Shown one piece after another: positions 1 through 7,904 of a stretch of DNA of 64,000 nt (the stretch's first letter is position 1; every line of letters starts with the position of its first letter). The position numbers and the translations under genes were made by a program. This DNA is from Algoriphagus sp. (lineage in GTDB: Bacteria > Bacteroidota > Bacteroidia > Cytophagales > Cyclobacteriaceae). The notes below the pieces were generated by a model that searched no databases, was not told where the DNA came from, and saw only the letters and a list, made by a program, of their open reading frames with translations. Location: the NCBI RefSeq assembly GCF_013373065.1, contig NZ_JABXIN010000003.1:304110-368109 (forward strand). Direction: 5' to 3'.

Positions 1-301
1 TTTCTTCCAATTCAAACAGGTAGTTTTTATGGATATTCCATTTGACAATATCGAAAGGATTCAAAAGGACCGCCCGCGATTTTTCAATTTTTTCAAGAAC
101 CTTAATGAATTCTTCCAGATGCTGTTGGTAATCCCAAGGACTTCGGATCACCACCAAGTCAAAGGTTTCCCAGTTTGTATCTTGATTCCAAGGGATATTT
201 TTGATTTCCCAACCGAGGGATTTAAGAAATGGGTGAACGAGGTCGTCGTCAATAAACCATCCTTCAGTATTGGCTATGGAAAGAAAGGCACAGCTGGGCA
301 T
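1..301 (-). CDS. RimK-like ATP-grasp protein, N-terminal part (runs off left edge)
   Basis: The minus strand reads open from an ATG at 301 to the window edge (100 codons) and begins MPSCAFLSIANTEGWFIDDD. It contains LVVIRSPWDY (about residues 53-62) and, further on, LLNPFDIVKWNIHKNYL. An RSPWDY-type motif followed by NPxxxxxWNxHKxYL is the N-terminal signature I associate with a family of about 280-residue RimK-like ATP-grasp ligases. The ATP-binding and catalytic part lies outside the window, so the substrate cannot be judged. No good ribosome binding site precedes the ATG, which is common in this genome. The opposite-strand reading frame over the same bases has no recognisable features. The family call is moderately sure; the function is unknown. 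Confidence 0.6.
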   Translation of the reverse strand, partial: MPSCAFLSIANTEGWFIDDDLVHPFLKSLGWEIKNIPWNQDTNWETFDLVVIRSPWDYQQHLEEFIKVLEKIEKSRAVLLNPFDIVKWNIHKNYLFELEE

Positions 302-466
302 AGGCAATCGGCTTAGTGACTTCAATATCGGAAGGGATGAGGCGAATAGAAATAAAAATGCGGGAAATTTTTGATGATTTTCAGCAGACCTCTCTCTGTA
401 AATTCAGAGTATCGATAGGAAACTATTTATTAGGTTATGGATAAGATCACCGTCTTAAAAGTATTC

Positions 467-1297
467 CTACTTCTTTAACGGTTGATTTGTCAATTGAATT
501 CCTTTGTAAAAGCTATCTAAAAAGATTGAAAAGTGATTTTCATGTTCATAAAATGCTATCGACAAATCAATGAACTCGTTTTTTCCCTTTAACGCTTCAA
601 TGAACTCTTCAATTTTTCTTTTATGAAATTCTGGTTTAGGTTGGTAGGTAAGGTGGATTTTAACAGGTTTGATGGAAGAGTTGCCTTTTAGCTTTTCTGT
701 GACTTCTCCATCGCTATACCAAATGGAAGGATCATAGAGATGAAGAATTTCAAATGGATGTGCGCGACCCAATAAGTAGGCGCCAAAATATCCACCGTAG
801 GAATGACCAATCAAGGTATGATGGTTATTAATAAGATAATTTTTTGAGAGGTCAGGCATCAATTCCTTTGTGAGATAATTATAAAATTTTTCTGCACTAC
901 CGGAATTTTGTTCATTATACCAATCCACTTTTTCTCCATCGAATTCAACTTGAGAATGGCTAAATGTCAAATCCTGACCTCTTTTATGTTCTACTTCTAC
1001 ATGAGGTATCCCCACAATTATTGATTTTTCAATCTTTTGGTGTCCTCCCAAATCAAAAGCTATCTGGCGTACCAATTCAAATCTCCATTCGGCATCGAGG
1101 ACAAAAATGACTGGATAAGAAACGGAGTCTGAATAATTCAGAGGAAGTGCTACCCAATATTCCCGTGTTTCATTTAAATACTTGGAATCTATTTTATGCG
1201 AATGTGCAGGTGAAAGACAAATGGTTTCTTGGGCCAAAACTGGAAGGGCTAGGAGTAGTAGAAATTTTATGAAAATGAACCTTAGGTATGATATCAC
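467..1297 (-). CDS. Secreted alpha/beta-hydrolase, putative esterase (esterase D/Fes-like)
   Basis: A 276-residue protein with a start (GTG) followed by a hydrophobic signal peptide ending in VLAQ at about residue 23, so it is probably periplasmic or secreted. The layout is that of the putative-esterase family (PF00756): a strand YPVIFVLDAEW (61-71), the nucleophile elbow GHSYGG with Ser166, an acid region DPSIWYSDG (Asp189) and a late histidine in HENHFS (His255). Members hydrolyse carboxyl esters such as siderophore or acyl esters; the substrate cannot be told here. It lies 28 bases downstream of the branching enzyme gene on the same strand and may be cotranscribed with it. No terminator is visible after it. 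Confidence 0.8.
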   Translation of the reverse strand: MISYLRFIFIKFLLLLALPVLAQETICLSPAHSHKIDSKYLNETREYWVALPLNYSDSVSYPVIFVLDAEWRFELVRQIAFDLGGHQKIEKSIIVGIPHVEVEHKRGQDLTFSHSQVEFDGEKVDWYNEQNSGSAEKFYNYLTKELMPDLSKNYLINNHHTLIGHSYGGYFGAYLLGRAHPFEILHLYDPSIWYSDGEVTEKLKGNSSIKPVKIHLTYQPKPEFHKRKIEEFIEALKGKNEFIDLSIAFYEHENHFSIFLDSFYKGIQLTNQPLKK

Positions 1298-1325
1298 GAG
1301 AATAGGTTAGAATTCACTATTTAAA

Positions 1326-3338
1326 TTAACCTTTCTTCTTGAAAACCATCACAACGCGGTTTGGAATGTACAGATGTGCCTCTTGATTTTTGTCTGTGGC
1401 ATAAGTGATTTTCTTATCTAAGCGCTCGAATCCCCCATATTTTGTCTCATCAGAATTAAGAATAATTTGGTAGGTGCCTGCTTCAGGAAAACGAATAGGG
1501 AAACCGAAGAAGGATTCGGTAGGATGGAAGGAAAAGACAAAGACCAATCCACACCGCTCGTAGGCGAGGATTTTCTTGTCTGGCTCAAGGTACAATTGCT
1601 GAGCTTGAGGTTGTGCGAGTAGCTCATAGTTTTTGGCCAGTTGAATAATGGCTTTGTCCCAAGCATCTAATTGCTGGTAGCGAAGATGTGGTGTATCAAC
1701 CAAAGACCATTGTCTACGTGCATATTGGTAGCTCCAGTTATTGCCTTCTCTTGGGAAATCCACCCATTCAGGATGTCCGAATTCATTGCCAATAAAGTTC
1801 AGATAGCCTTCTCCACCCAGCGATAAGGTGAGCATGCGAATAAGTTTATGCAAGGCAATACCGCGATCAACGACAAGGTTTTGATCCAAGACAGACATCG
1901 ATGTATACATTTCCTTGTCCATCAGCCAGAAAGCCAGGGATTTGTCACCAACCAAGGCCTGATCATGACTTTCAGCATAGGCGATGGATTTCTCTTTTTT
2001 AGGGCGATTGGTCAATTCATGCCACAACTCAAAGAGATCCCATTGTTCATCCAGTTTGTGTTTCAGTGTTTTGATCCAAAAATCCGGAATCCCCATTGCC
2101 AAACGGAAATCAAAGCCAATTCCCCCATCTTCAATTTTTCGGGAAAGACCTGGCATTCCGCTGACCTCCTCTGCTATAGAGATGGCATTTGGATTTAACT
2201 GATGGATCACCGTATTGGCTAATTGAAAATATAGGAGTGCATCATCATCAACGCCTTCATCGAAGTATTTTTCTGCAGAATCAAAAGATACATGTCCATG
2301 GTGATGGTAGAGCATAGAAGTAGCCCCATCAAATCGGAATCCATCAAAATGAAATTCTTCCATCCAATACCGGATGTTGGATAAAAGGAATTCCTGTACT
2401 TCCCATTTCCCGTAGTCGAAAAGCTTAGAGTCCCAGCCTTCATGATAGCCACGTTCTCCGGGATGGAAGTATTGATGATCACTTCCATCGAACTCATTCA
2501 ATCCTTCATTTACGTTTTTGACAGCATGCGAATGAACGATATCCATAATCACGGCAATACCCATTTGGTGTGCAGTGTTGATTAAAGATTTGAGTTCTTC
2601 TGGGGTGCCAAATCGTGAAGAGGGCGCAAAGAAGTTGGAAACGTGATAGCCAAAAGAACCATAATAAGGATGCTCCATAACTGCCATCATTTGGATGGCG
2701 TTGTATCCCGCACTTTTTATTCGAGGAAGAATCAATTCCTCAAACTCTTTATAAGAACCAACTCCTAATTTTTCTTGAGCCATGCCCACATGACATTCGT
2801 AAATCAAGGGCATGTGAGCTATTTCTTTCAAAGAAAAATTTGAATCAGTCCATTGGAAAGGCTCCTTTGGAAACCAAAGCTGTCCGGTAAAATCATGGGT
2901 TTTATCATCCTGAACCACCCTTCGGATATAGGCTGGGATGCGGTCCAAGCTTTTTCCTTTTGCGTCTATTACTCGGACTTTGATATTACTTCCATGAATA
3001 AACGTATGCTTGTATTGCTTATAGGGAAGAAAAATTTCCCAATCCCCTCGATGGTTTCTTTTCATGGGATGAGATTCCCGATCCCACCAATTAAAATCTC
3101 CCATCAGGTAGAGTTGGCGTGCAGCAGGTGCCCACTCGCGGTAAATCCAACCTTTCCGAACGGGTTCGAAATGGACGCCATAGTAAGTATGGAAATTGGC
3201 GAATTCCAAAATGCTCCCCATGGATTCATTGATCAAATGAAGGGCTTTTTGGTAACGCTCGTATCGTCTTTGAATAATTGGAGCAAATGGCTCCAACCAA
3301 GGTTCGTCCTTAATCAGTGATAGGGTGTTTTTGCTCAC
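1326..3338 (-). CDS. glgB: 1,4-alpha-glucan branching enzyme (eukaryote-like GH13_8 type)
   Basis: A 670-residue glycoside hydrolase family 13 enzyme that makes alpha-1,6 branches in glycogen. An N-terminal CBM48-like part (YREWAPAARQLYLMGDFNWW, 66-85) precedes the barrel. Catalytic residues are readable: nucleophile Asp337 in FDGFRFDGATSM, acid/base Glu390 in SIAEEVSGMPG and the third carboxylate Asp459 in ESHDQ. The wording of these motifs (RFDGATSMLYHHHG) matches the eukaryotic-type branching enzymes found in Bacteroidota rather than the E. coli GlgB type, which is about 730 residues with a longer N-terminus. The start is GTG at 3338 with no clear ribosome binding site. No other glycogen gene is nearby; the esterase gene follows 28 bases downstream. 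Confidence 0.93.
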   Translation of the reverse strand: MSKNTLSLIKDEPWLEPFAPIIQRRYERYQKALHLINESMGSILEFANFHTYYGVHFEPVRKGWIYREWAPAARQLYLMGDFNWWDRESHPMKRNHRGDWEIFLPYKQYKHTFIHGSNIKVRVIDAKGKSLDRIPAYIRRVVQDDKTHDFTGQLWFPKEPFQWTDSNFSLKEIAHMPLIYECHVGMAQEKLGVGSYKEFEELILPRIKSAGYNAIQMMAVMEHPYYGSFGYHVSNFFAPSSRFGTPEELKSLINTAHQMGIAVIMDIVHSHAVKNVNEGLNEFDGSDHQYFHPGERGYHEGWDSKLFDYGKWEVQEFLLSNIRYWMEEFHFDGFRFDGATSMLYHHHGHVSFDSAEKYFDEGVDDDALLYFQLANTVIHQLNPNAISIAEEVSGMPGLSRKIEDGGIGFDFRLAMGIPDFWIKTLKHKLDEQWDLFELWHELTNRPKKEKSIAYAESHDQALVGDKSLAFWLMDKEMYTSMSVLDQNLVVDRGIALHKLIRMLTLSLGGEGYLNFIGNEFGHPEWVDFPREGNNWSYQYARRQWSLVDTPHLRYQQLDAWDKAIIQLAKNYELLAQPQAQQLYLEPDKKILAYERCGLVFVFSFHPTESFFGFPIRFPEAGTYQIILNSDETKYGGFERLDKKITYATDKNQEAHLYIPNRVVMVFKKKG

Positions 3339-3382
3339 AAAAAATTACATTAAAGTCCGAGTTGAATTTAGGAAAAAATAGG

Positions 3383-3417
3383 GGTTCAACAAGCCCAATC
3401 TCTGAGCTTGTCGAGCC
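3383..3417. repeat. REP-like inverted repeat at the 3' end of mtaB
   Basis: The arms GGTTCAACAAGC (3383-3394) and GCTTGTCGAGCC (3406-3417) pair at 10 of 12 positions around an 11-base loop. The right arm carries CTGAGCTTGTCGAG, which resembles the dispersed repeat seen in many Bacteroidota genomes near gene ends. It starts exactly at the mtaB stop codon and lies between mtaB and glgB. It has no T-run, so it is more likely a REP-type element or mRNA end-protecting hairpin than an intrinsic terminator. Confidence 0.5.
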
Positions 3418-4736
3418 TAATGTCGTTCATAAACCATTTCTGGTTCTAGTACTTCTACATTTCCGGAATCATTGATTGAATCCAAGGTCACCAATTTGGT
3501 TTCATTGATAAGCATTGGATCGTACTTGGCGGCCACTCGAATATAGTTTTCGGTGAATCCATGCATCTTGCCATTTTCAATGTCCTCTTCAAAAAGTACG
3601 GTGTAAGTCTTTCGGAGATTTTCCTCGTAAAACTTTCTACGCTTTTTCTCGGACAAGATTCGAAGCATTTTAGAACGCTCATTCCGTTTTTTCATCGGAA
3701 CGACTCCATCCATTTCCACAGCTCTTGTATTTGCCCGCTCCGAATAGGTAAAGACATGTAGATAAGAGACATTCAATTCATTCAGGAAGTTATAAGTCTC
3801 TAAAAATAATTCATCTGTTTCACCAGGGAACCCAACGATCACATCTACTCCTATACAAGCATGTGGCATGAGCGTTTTGATTTTGGATACACGATCCTCA
3901 TACAATTCTCGCAGGTATCTTCTACCCATTTTTCTCAAAATGGTATTTGAGCCAGATTGAAGAGGGATGTGGAAGTGGGGAACAAATCGCTTTGAAAGGG
4001 AAACAAATTCGATTATTTCGTTGGTAAGCAGATTTGGCTCGATGGAAGAAATACGGAATCGGTCAATACCTTCAATTTCGTCCAAAGCAAAAACCAAATC
4101 AGCAAATCGCTCTTGGCGCTTACCTTCCACAATTCCGAAGTCTCCAATATTTACGCCTGTCAACACTACTTCTTTCACATCCGTGGCTGCGATTTCCCGT
4201 GCTGCTTCTAGCACGGATTCAATGGTATTGCTACGGCTTTTACCTCGGGCTAGGGGAATGGTACAAAATGCACATCCATAATTACAACCGTCCTGCACTT
4301 TTAGGAAAGTTCGGGTTCGGTCATTGATTGAATAGGCATTGTTAAATGACTTGGCCTCCGAGATTTCGCTGGCTAAGACTTTTGCTTCTTGTTCTTTAGC
4401 AAAATCACCGAGGAGTTCTAGCAAACGGAATTTTTCAGCTGCTCCAAGAACGGCATCGACTCCGGGAATCTCAGATATTTCTGTGGGTTTTAATTGTGCA
4501 TAACACCCAATGATCGCCACATAGGAGTTAGGGGAAATCTTTTTCGCCTCTTTGACGATTTTCTTACATTTTTTATCTGCATTCTCGGTGACAGAGCATG
4601 TGTTGATAATGAAAATGTCTGGATTCTCTTGAAAATCAACTTTTAAATAGCCTCTGTCTTCAAATTGGCGGCTAATTGTTGAGGTTTCGGAGAAGTTTAG
4701 CTTACAACCTAATGTATAAAAGGCGACTTTTTTCAC
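3417..4736 (-). CDS. mtaB: tRNA (N6-threonylcarbamoyladenosine(37)-C2) methylthiotransferase MtaB
   Basis: A radical-SAM methylthiotransferase that turns t6A37 into ms2t6A in tRNAs reading ANN codons. Taking the GTG at 4736 as start gives 439 residues beginning (M)KKVAFYTLGCKLN. The N-terminal UPF0004 domain has three cluster cysteines (Cys11, Cys47 in NTCSVTENADKKC, Cys78). The radical SAM motif CNYGCAFC gives Cys151, Cys155 and Cys158, and a TRAM-like region ends the protein. NTCSVT plus TLGCKLNFSET distinguishes MtaB from MiaB and RimO. The reading frame extends 12 codons upstream to 4772, but that GTG lies inside the -7 promoter box; an AGAAGGGA sequence sits just before the 4736 start. 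It is divergent from the glutamine synthetase gene. Confidence 0.93.
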   Translation of the reverse strand: MKKVAFYTLGCKLNFSETSTISRQFEDRGYLKVDFQENPDIFIINTCSVTENADKKCKKIVKEAKKISPNSYVAIIGCYAQLKPTEISEIPGVDAVLGAAEKFRLLELLGDFAKEQEAKVLASEISEAKSFNNAYSINDRTRTFLKVQDGCNYGCAFCTIPLARGKSRSNTIESVLEAAREIAATDVKEVVLTGVNIGDFGIVEGKRQERFADLVFALDEIEGIDRFRISSIEPNLLTNEIIEFVSLSKRFVPHFHIPLQSGSNTILRKMGRRYLRELYEDRVSKIKTLMPHACIGVDVIVGFPGETDELFLETYNFLNELNVSYLHVFTYSERANTRAVEMDGVVPMKKRNERSKMLRILSEKKRRKFYEENLRKTYTVLFEEDIENGKMHGFTENYIRVAAKYDPMLINETKLVTLDSINDSGNVEVLEPEMVYERH

Positions 4737-4761
4737 AATTTCCCTTCTGATAATGAGACTG

Positions 4762-4792
4762 CAAAGGTACACATTCTCATTTTGTTTTCAAT
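4762..4792 (-). promoter_or_regulatory. Bacteroidota-type promoter of mtaB
   Basis: Read on the minus strand: ATTG (-33 region, 4792-4789), 19 bases, then TACCTTTG (4769-4762), a perfect TAnnTTTG -7 box. Transcription would start near 4755, about 20 bases before the GTG at 4736, and this rules out translation from the longer frame. Confidence 0.75.
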
Positions 4793-4810
4793 TTTGTAAA
4801 AACAGGGTTC

Positions 4811-4900
4811 AAAAGTGTAATTTTTTCCGATTTTGGGTTTGAAAATCACATGATCCATTGAAAAAAGTGTAAAAATTTCAAAAAAGTGGGTTAAAAAGTG
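4811..4900 (+). repeat. Four iterations of AAAAGTG upstream of glutamine synthetase
   Basis: The heptamer AAAAGTG occurs at 4811, 4863, 4882 and 4894 on the plus strand, the last three within 38 bases, just upstream of the candidate -7 box of the type III glutamine synthetase gene. It could be a regulator binding array, or it could be chance in an A-rich intergenic region. Confidence 0.35.
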
Positions 4901-4930
4901 GTCAAAAGCTTTTTAGAGTCAGTATTTTTC

Positions 4931-4938
4931 TATTTTTG
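4931..4938 (+). promoter_or_regulatory. Candidate -7 box for glutamine synthetase
   Basis: TATTTTTG fits TAnnTTTG and lies 30 bases before the ATG. No TTTG is found about 19 bases upstream, so only half of the promoter is supported; activation by a bound regulator is possible. Confidence 0.45.
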
Positions 4939-4968
4939 TGGGTAATATTTTAAACCACTATTGTAGAT

Positions 4969-7131
4969 ATGGCAACATTAAGACAACAATCCCTTTCGAT
5001 GGTTCAGACCAGACCTCGGGTTAAAGTAGAAGCACCAGCTTTAAAAATCTCTGACTTCTTCGGAACCAATGTGTTTGGTTTAAGTCAAATGAAGCAGTCT
5101 TTGGCTCCTTCCGTATTCAAAAAAGTGATGGAGGCCGTAGATAAAGGATCCAAGATCGATACTGCTACAGCGGAGGAAGTTGCTTCTGCTGTGAAGACTT
5201 GGGCTTTATCTAAAGGGGTTACGCACTACACCCACTGGTTCCAGCCATTGACTGGTTCTACAGCGGAAAAGCATGATTCATTTTTCGATGCACATGCTGG
5301 ATTAGAAAAATTCAAAGGATCTGCTTTGGTTCAGCAAGAGCCTGACGCATCCTCCTTTCCACATGGTGGTATCCGTTCTACTTTCGAAGCAAGAGGGTAT
5401 ACGGCTTGGGATCCATCCTCTCCAATTTTCATTTTTGATAAGACGCTTTGTATTCCAACCATCTTCGTTTCTTACACAGGAGAGGCATTGGATTACAAAA
5501 CTCCTTTGTTAAAGTCATTAGAAGCTGTGAATGAAGCTGCAGTTGCAATTTGTCAGCTTTTTGACCGAAATGTTCGTAAGGTTTCTCCTTCTCTAGGTGT
5601 AGAGCAGGAATACTTTGTAATTGACAAAGCATTATTTTCTGCACGCCCTGATTTGGTAATGGCGGGAAGAACTGTTTTTGGACATAACCCTGCTCGGGGC
5701 CAGCAATTGGAAGACCATTATTTTGGTTCTATTCCTACACGCGTGAAGGATTTCATGATGGACTTTGAAATCGAAGCCCATAAGCTAGGTATCCCTGTTT
5801 CTACCAGACACAATGAAGTTGCTCCAGGACAGTTTGAGGTTGCTCCTGTTTTTGAAGAAATCAACAAAGCAGTTGACCACAACCAATTGTTAATGGACTT
5901 GATGGATAAAGTGGCTGAAAAGCACGGATTGAAAGTCTTGTTCCATGAAAAGCCTTTTGCGGGAGTAAACGGTTCCGGAAAGCACAACAACTGGTCCTTG
6001 ATTACAGATACAGGTGTTAACTTGTTCCAGCCAAGTAACTCCGCTCGTGAAAATCTTCAGTTTTTGACCTTCTTGGTGGCGACTGTGAAGGCGGTATATG
6101 ACAATGCAGATTTACTTCGTGCAAGTATCGCTTCTGCTGGAAACGACTTCCGTTTGGGAGCAAACGAAGCACCTCCTGCTATCATTTCTGTTTTCTTGGG
6201 TGAAACCTTAACAGCTGTTTTGGATGAATTGGAGAAAAACGGAAATATCAAGATTGAAAAAGGGGACAACATGTACATGAAGCTTGGTATTTCCAAAATT
6301 CCAGAAATCATCCTTGACAATACCGACCGAAACAGAACTTCTCCATTTGCCTTTACCGGAAATAAATTCGAATTCCGTGCGGTGGGTTCAAGTGCAAACT
6401 CTGCAGGGCCGATGGCAACTTTGAACGTAATTGTTGCTGAAGTTCTAAAGCAAATGGCTAAGGATATTCAGAAAGAAATTGATGCAGGTAAGGAGAAGAA
6501 AATTGCGATTGTCAATGTATTGAGAAAATACATTAAAGATTCTAAGAAGATCCGTTTCGAAGGCGATGGTTATTCTGAAGAGTGGGAAAAAGAAGCTGCA
6601 AAGCGAGGACTTTCTAACTTGAAGAGTACCCCAGATGCTTTGGATGTTTACACTAAGAAATCTACCAAGGAGCTATTCGCTCGTCACAATGTAATGAACG
6701 ATTTGGAAGTTCATGCACGACATGAAATCATGTTGGAGAACTTCATGAAGAAGGTTCAGATCGAAAGCCGCGTGATGGGAGACTTGGCCTTGAACCATGT
6801 GATTCCAACTGCCATCTTGTATCAAAACAAATTGATCCAAAATGCAAATGGTCTTAAAGGACTTGGTTTGGATAATTCTGCTGCAGTGGAAACAATCAAA
6901 GAGGTTTCTAAACACATTGAATCCTTGAAGTCAAATGTCAACGCTATGATTGATGCCCGACGAAAACTCAATAAAGAGGAAGATGTGATTAAGCGTGCGA
7001 AGGGTTATCAGAAGGAAGTGAAGGAAGCCTTCTTTGATAAAATCCGTTATGCAGTTGATAAATTGGAATTGTTGGTGGACGATGAAAGCTGGCCACTTGT
7101 GAAATACCGTGAAATGTTGTTTATCAGATAA
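4969..7131 (+). CDS. glnN: Glutamine synthetase, type III
   Basis: A 720-residue protein of the GSIII family, which forms glutamine from glutamate, ammonia and ATP as a large cytosolic oligomer and is the typical assimilatory enzyme of Bacteroidota. Motifs: GVEQEYFVID in the beta-grasp part, the glutamate-binding stretch EVAPGQFEVAPVFEE, the ATP/glutamate loop GVNGSGKHNNWSL (about 330-342) and NRTSPFAFTGNKFEFR (about 454-469). The length and the long C-terminal region exclude type I (about 470 residues) and type II. The gene stands alone, with its own candidate promoter and a strong terminator, and is divergent from mtaB. Four AAAAGTG motifs upstream may be connected to nitrogen control. The start ATG fits the family N-terminus. 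Confidence 0.95.
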   Translation: MATLRQQSLSMVQTRPRVKVEAPALKISDFFGTNVFGLSQMKQSLAPSVFKKVMEAVDKGSKIDTATAEEVASAVKTWALSKGVTHYTHWFQPLTGSTAEKHDSFFDAHAGLEKFKGSALVQQEPDASSFPHGGIRSTFEARGYTAWDPSSPIFIFDKTLCIPTIFVSYTGEALDYKTPLLKSLEAVNEAAVAICQLFDRNVRKVSPSLGVEQEYFVIDKALFSARPDLVMAGRTVFGHNPARGQQLEDHYFGSIPTRVKDFMMDFEIEAHKLGIPVSTRHNEVAPGQFEVAPVFEEINKAVDHNQLLMDLMDKVAEKHGLKVLFHEKPFAGVNGSGKHNNWSLITDTGVNLFQPSNSARENLQFLTFLVATVKAVYDNADLLRASIASAGNDFRLGANEAPPAIISVFLGETLTAVLDELEKNGNIKIEKGDNMYMKLGISKIPEIILDNTDRNRTSPFAFTGNKFEFRAVGSSANSAGPMATLNVIVAEVLKQMAKDIQKEIDAGKEKKIAIVNVLRKYIKDSKKIRFEGDGYSEEWEKEAAKRGLSNLKSTPDALDVYTKKSTKELFARHNVMNDLEVHARHEIMLENFMKKVQIESRVMGDLALNHVIPTAILYQNKLIQNANGLKGLGLDNSAAVETIKEVSKHIESLKSNVNAMIDARRKLNKEEDVIKRAKGYQKEVKEAFFDKIRYAVDKLELLVDDESWPLVKYREMLFIR

Positions 7132-7152
7132 AGGAAACAACATATAAATTAA

Positions 7153-7183
7153 AAAAAAGCCACTCCAGATGAGTGGCTTTTTT
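7153..7183 (+). terminator. Intrinsic terminator of glutamine synthetase gene
   Basis: A perfect stem AAAAAAGCCACTC/GAGTGGCTTTTTT with loop CAGAT and a run of six T, starting about 20 bases after the stop codon. Confidence 0.9.
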
Positions 7184-7355
7184 GTTTGTAATGAATTAAT
7201 TATTCCTAAGGAAATGAAATTAAATTGGATCTCAATTTTTTAAGTTGCTGTAGCGAATCATCAAATTTTAACGTTCTAATAAAAGTGGTTATTCAAATCC
7301 GAAGCCAAATACAAAAGAGGGACGTTAGAAAAACCTATTATAGAATTCTATACTG

Positions 7356-7904
7356 TTGAATTGGTCTGACGAGGAATTGATTGACGGTTGTAAACGTCGA
7401 TCGTCTAAGTATGAGGAATTATTTTTTAAAAAATACTATGGCTATGTCATGAGTATCAGTTTGTCCTACGCCAAGGATTCGGATTTGGCGAAGGAAATCG
7501 TTCATGATTCGTTTCTGAAATTCTTCGCTTCCATAGAAAACCTTGATGGATATCAATCAGTCAAAGCATGGTTGAGGCGAATTACCGTCAATGCGGCCAT
7601 TGACTGGTATAGAAGAAATAAAAAATACGCCATGCAGCAAGACATCACAGAGCAAAATGAGGTATATCACGAAGTACATGCCCTCAGTGCCTTGGCTTAT
7701 GAAGACTTGGTCAATTTGCTGCATCAGTTGCCGGAGGACCATAAATTGGTCTTTAACCTATATGAAGTAGAAGGATACAGTCATCGAGAGATAGGGGAAA
7801 AACTCGGAATCACAGAAAGCTCCTCCCGAGTGTATTTGGCCCGAGCCAAATCCCGACTGCGTCAATTAGTTTACACTCATTTGAAAGAATATGCAGGAAG
7901 ATAA
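7356..7904 (+). CDS. RNA polymerase ECF-type sigma factor
   Basis: A 182-residue sigma-70 family protein with region 2 at about 22-90 (YYGYVMSISLSYAKDSDLAKEIVHDSF, then KAWLRRITVNAAIDWYRR) and region 4 at about 122-175 (LPEDHKLVFNLYEVEGYSHREIGEKLGITESSSRVYLARAK). It lacks regions 1 and 3, so it is an ECF sigma factor. The only start that keeps region 1.2/2.1 intact is a TTG at 7356; a stop codon lies in frame at 7341. The next gene overlaps its end by 14 bases, so the two are translationally coupled. By the usual ECF layout that neighbour should be the cognate anti-sigma factor, although it has an unusual C-terminus. The stimulus and regulon are not visible. Confidence 0.9.
   Translation: MNWSDEELIDGCKRRSSKYEELFFKKYYGYVMSISLSYAKDSDLAKEIVHDSFLKFFASIENLDGYQSVKAWLRRITVNAAIDWYRRNKKYAMQQDITEQNEVYHEVHALSALAYEDLVNLLHQLPEDHKLVFNLYEVEGYSHREIGEKLGITESSSRVYLARAKSRLRQLVYTHLKEYAGR

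Noticed and set aside
29..316. Open frame of 95 codons on the plus strand at the left edge
   Set aside because: It is the shadow of the minus-strand ATP-grasp gene, whose translation carries recognisable motifs; the plus frame has none.
4737..4772. Longer mtaB start adding 12 residues
   Set aside because: The GTG at 4772 lies in a perfect -7 box, and the family N-terminus and an SD-like sequence favour 4736.
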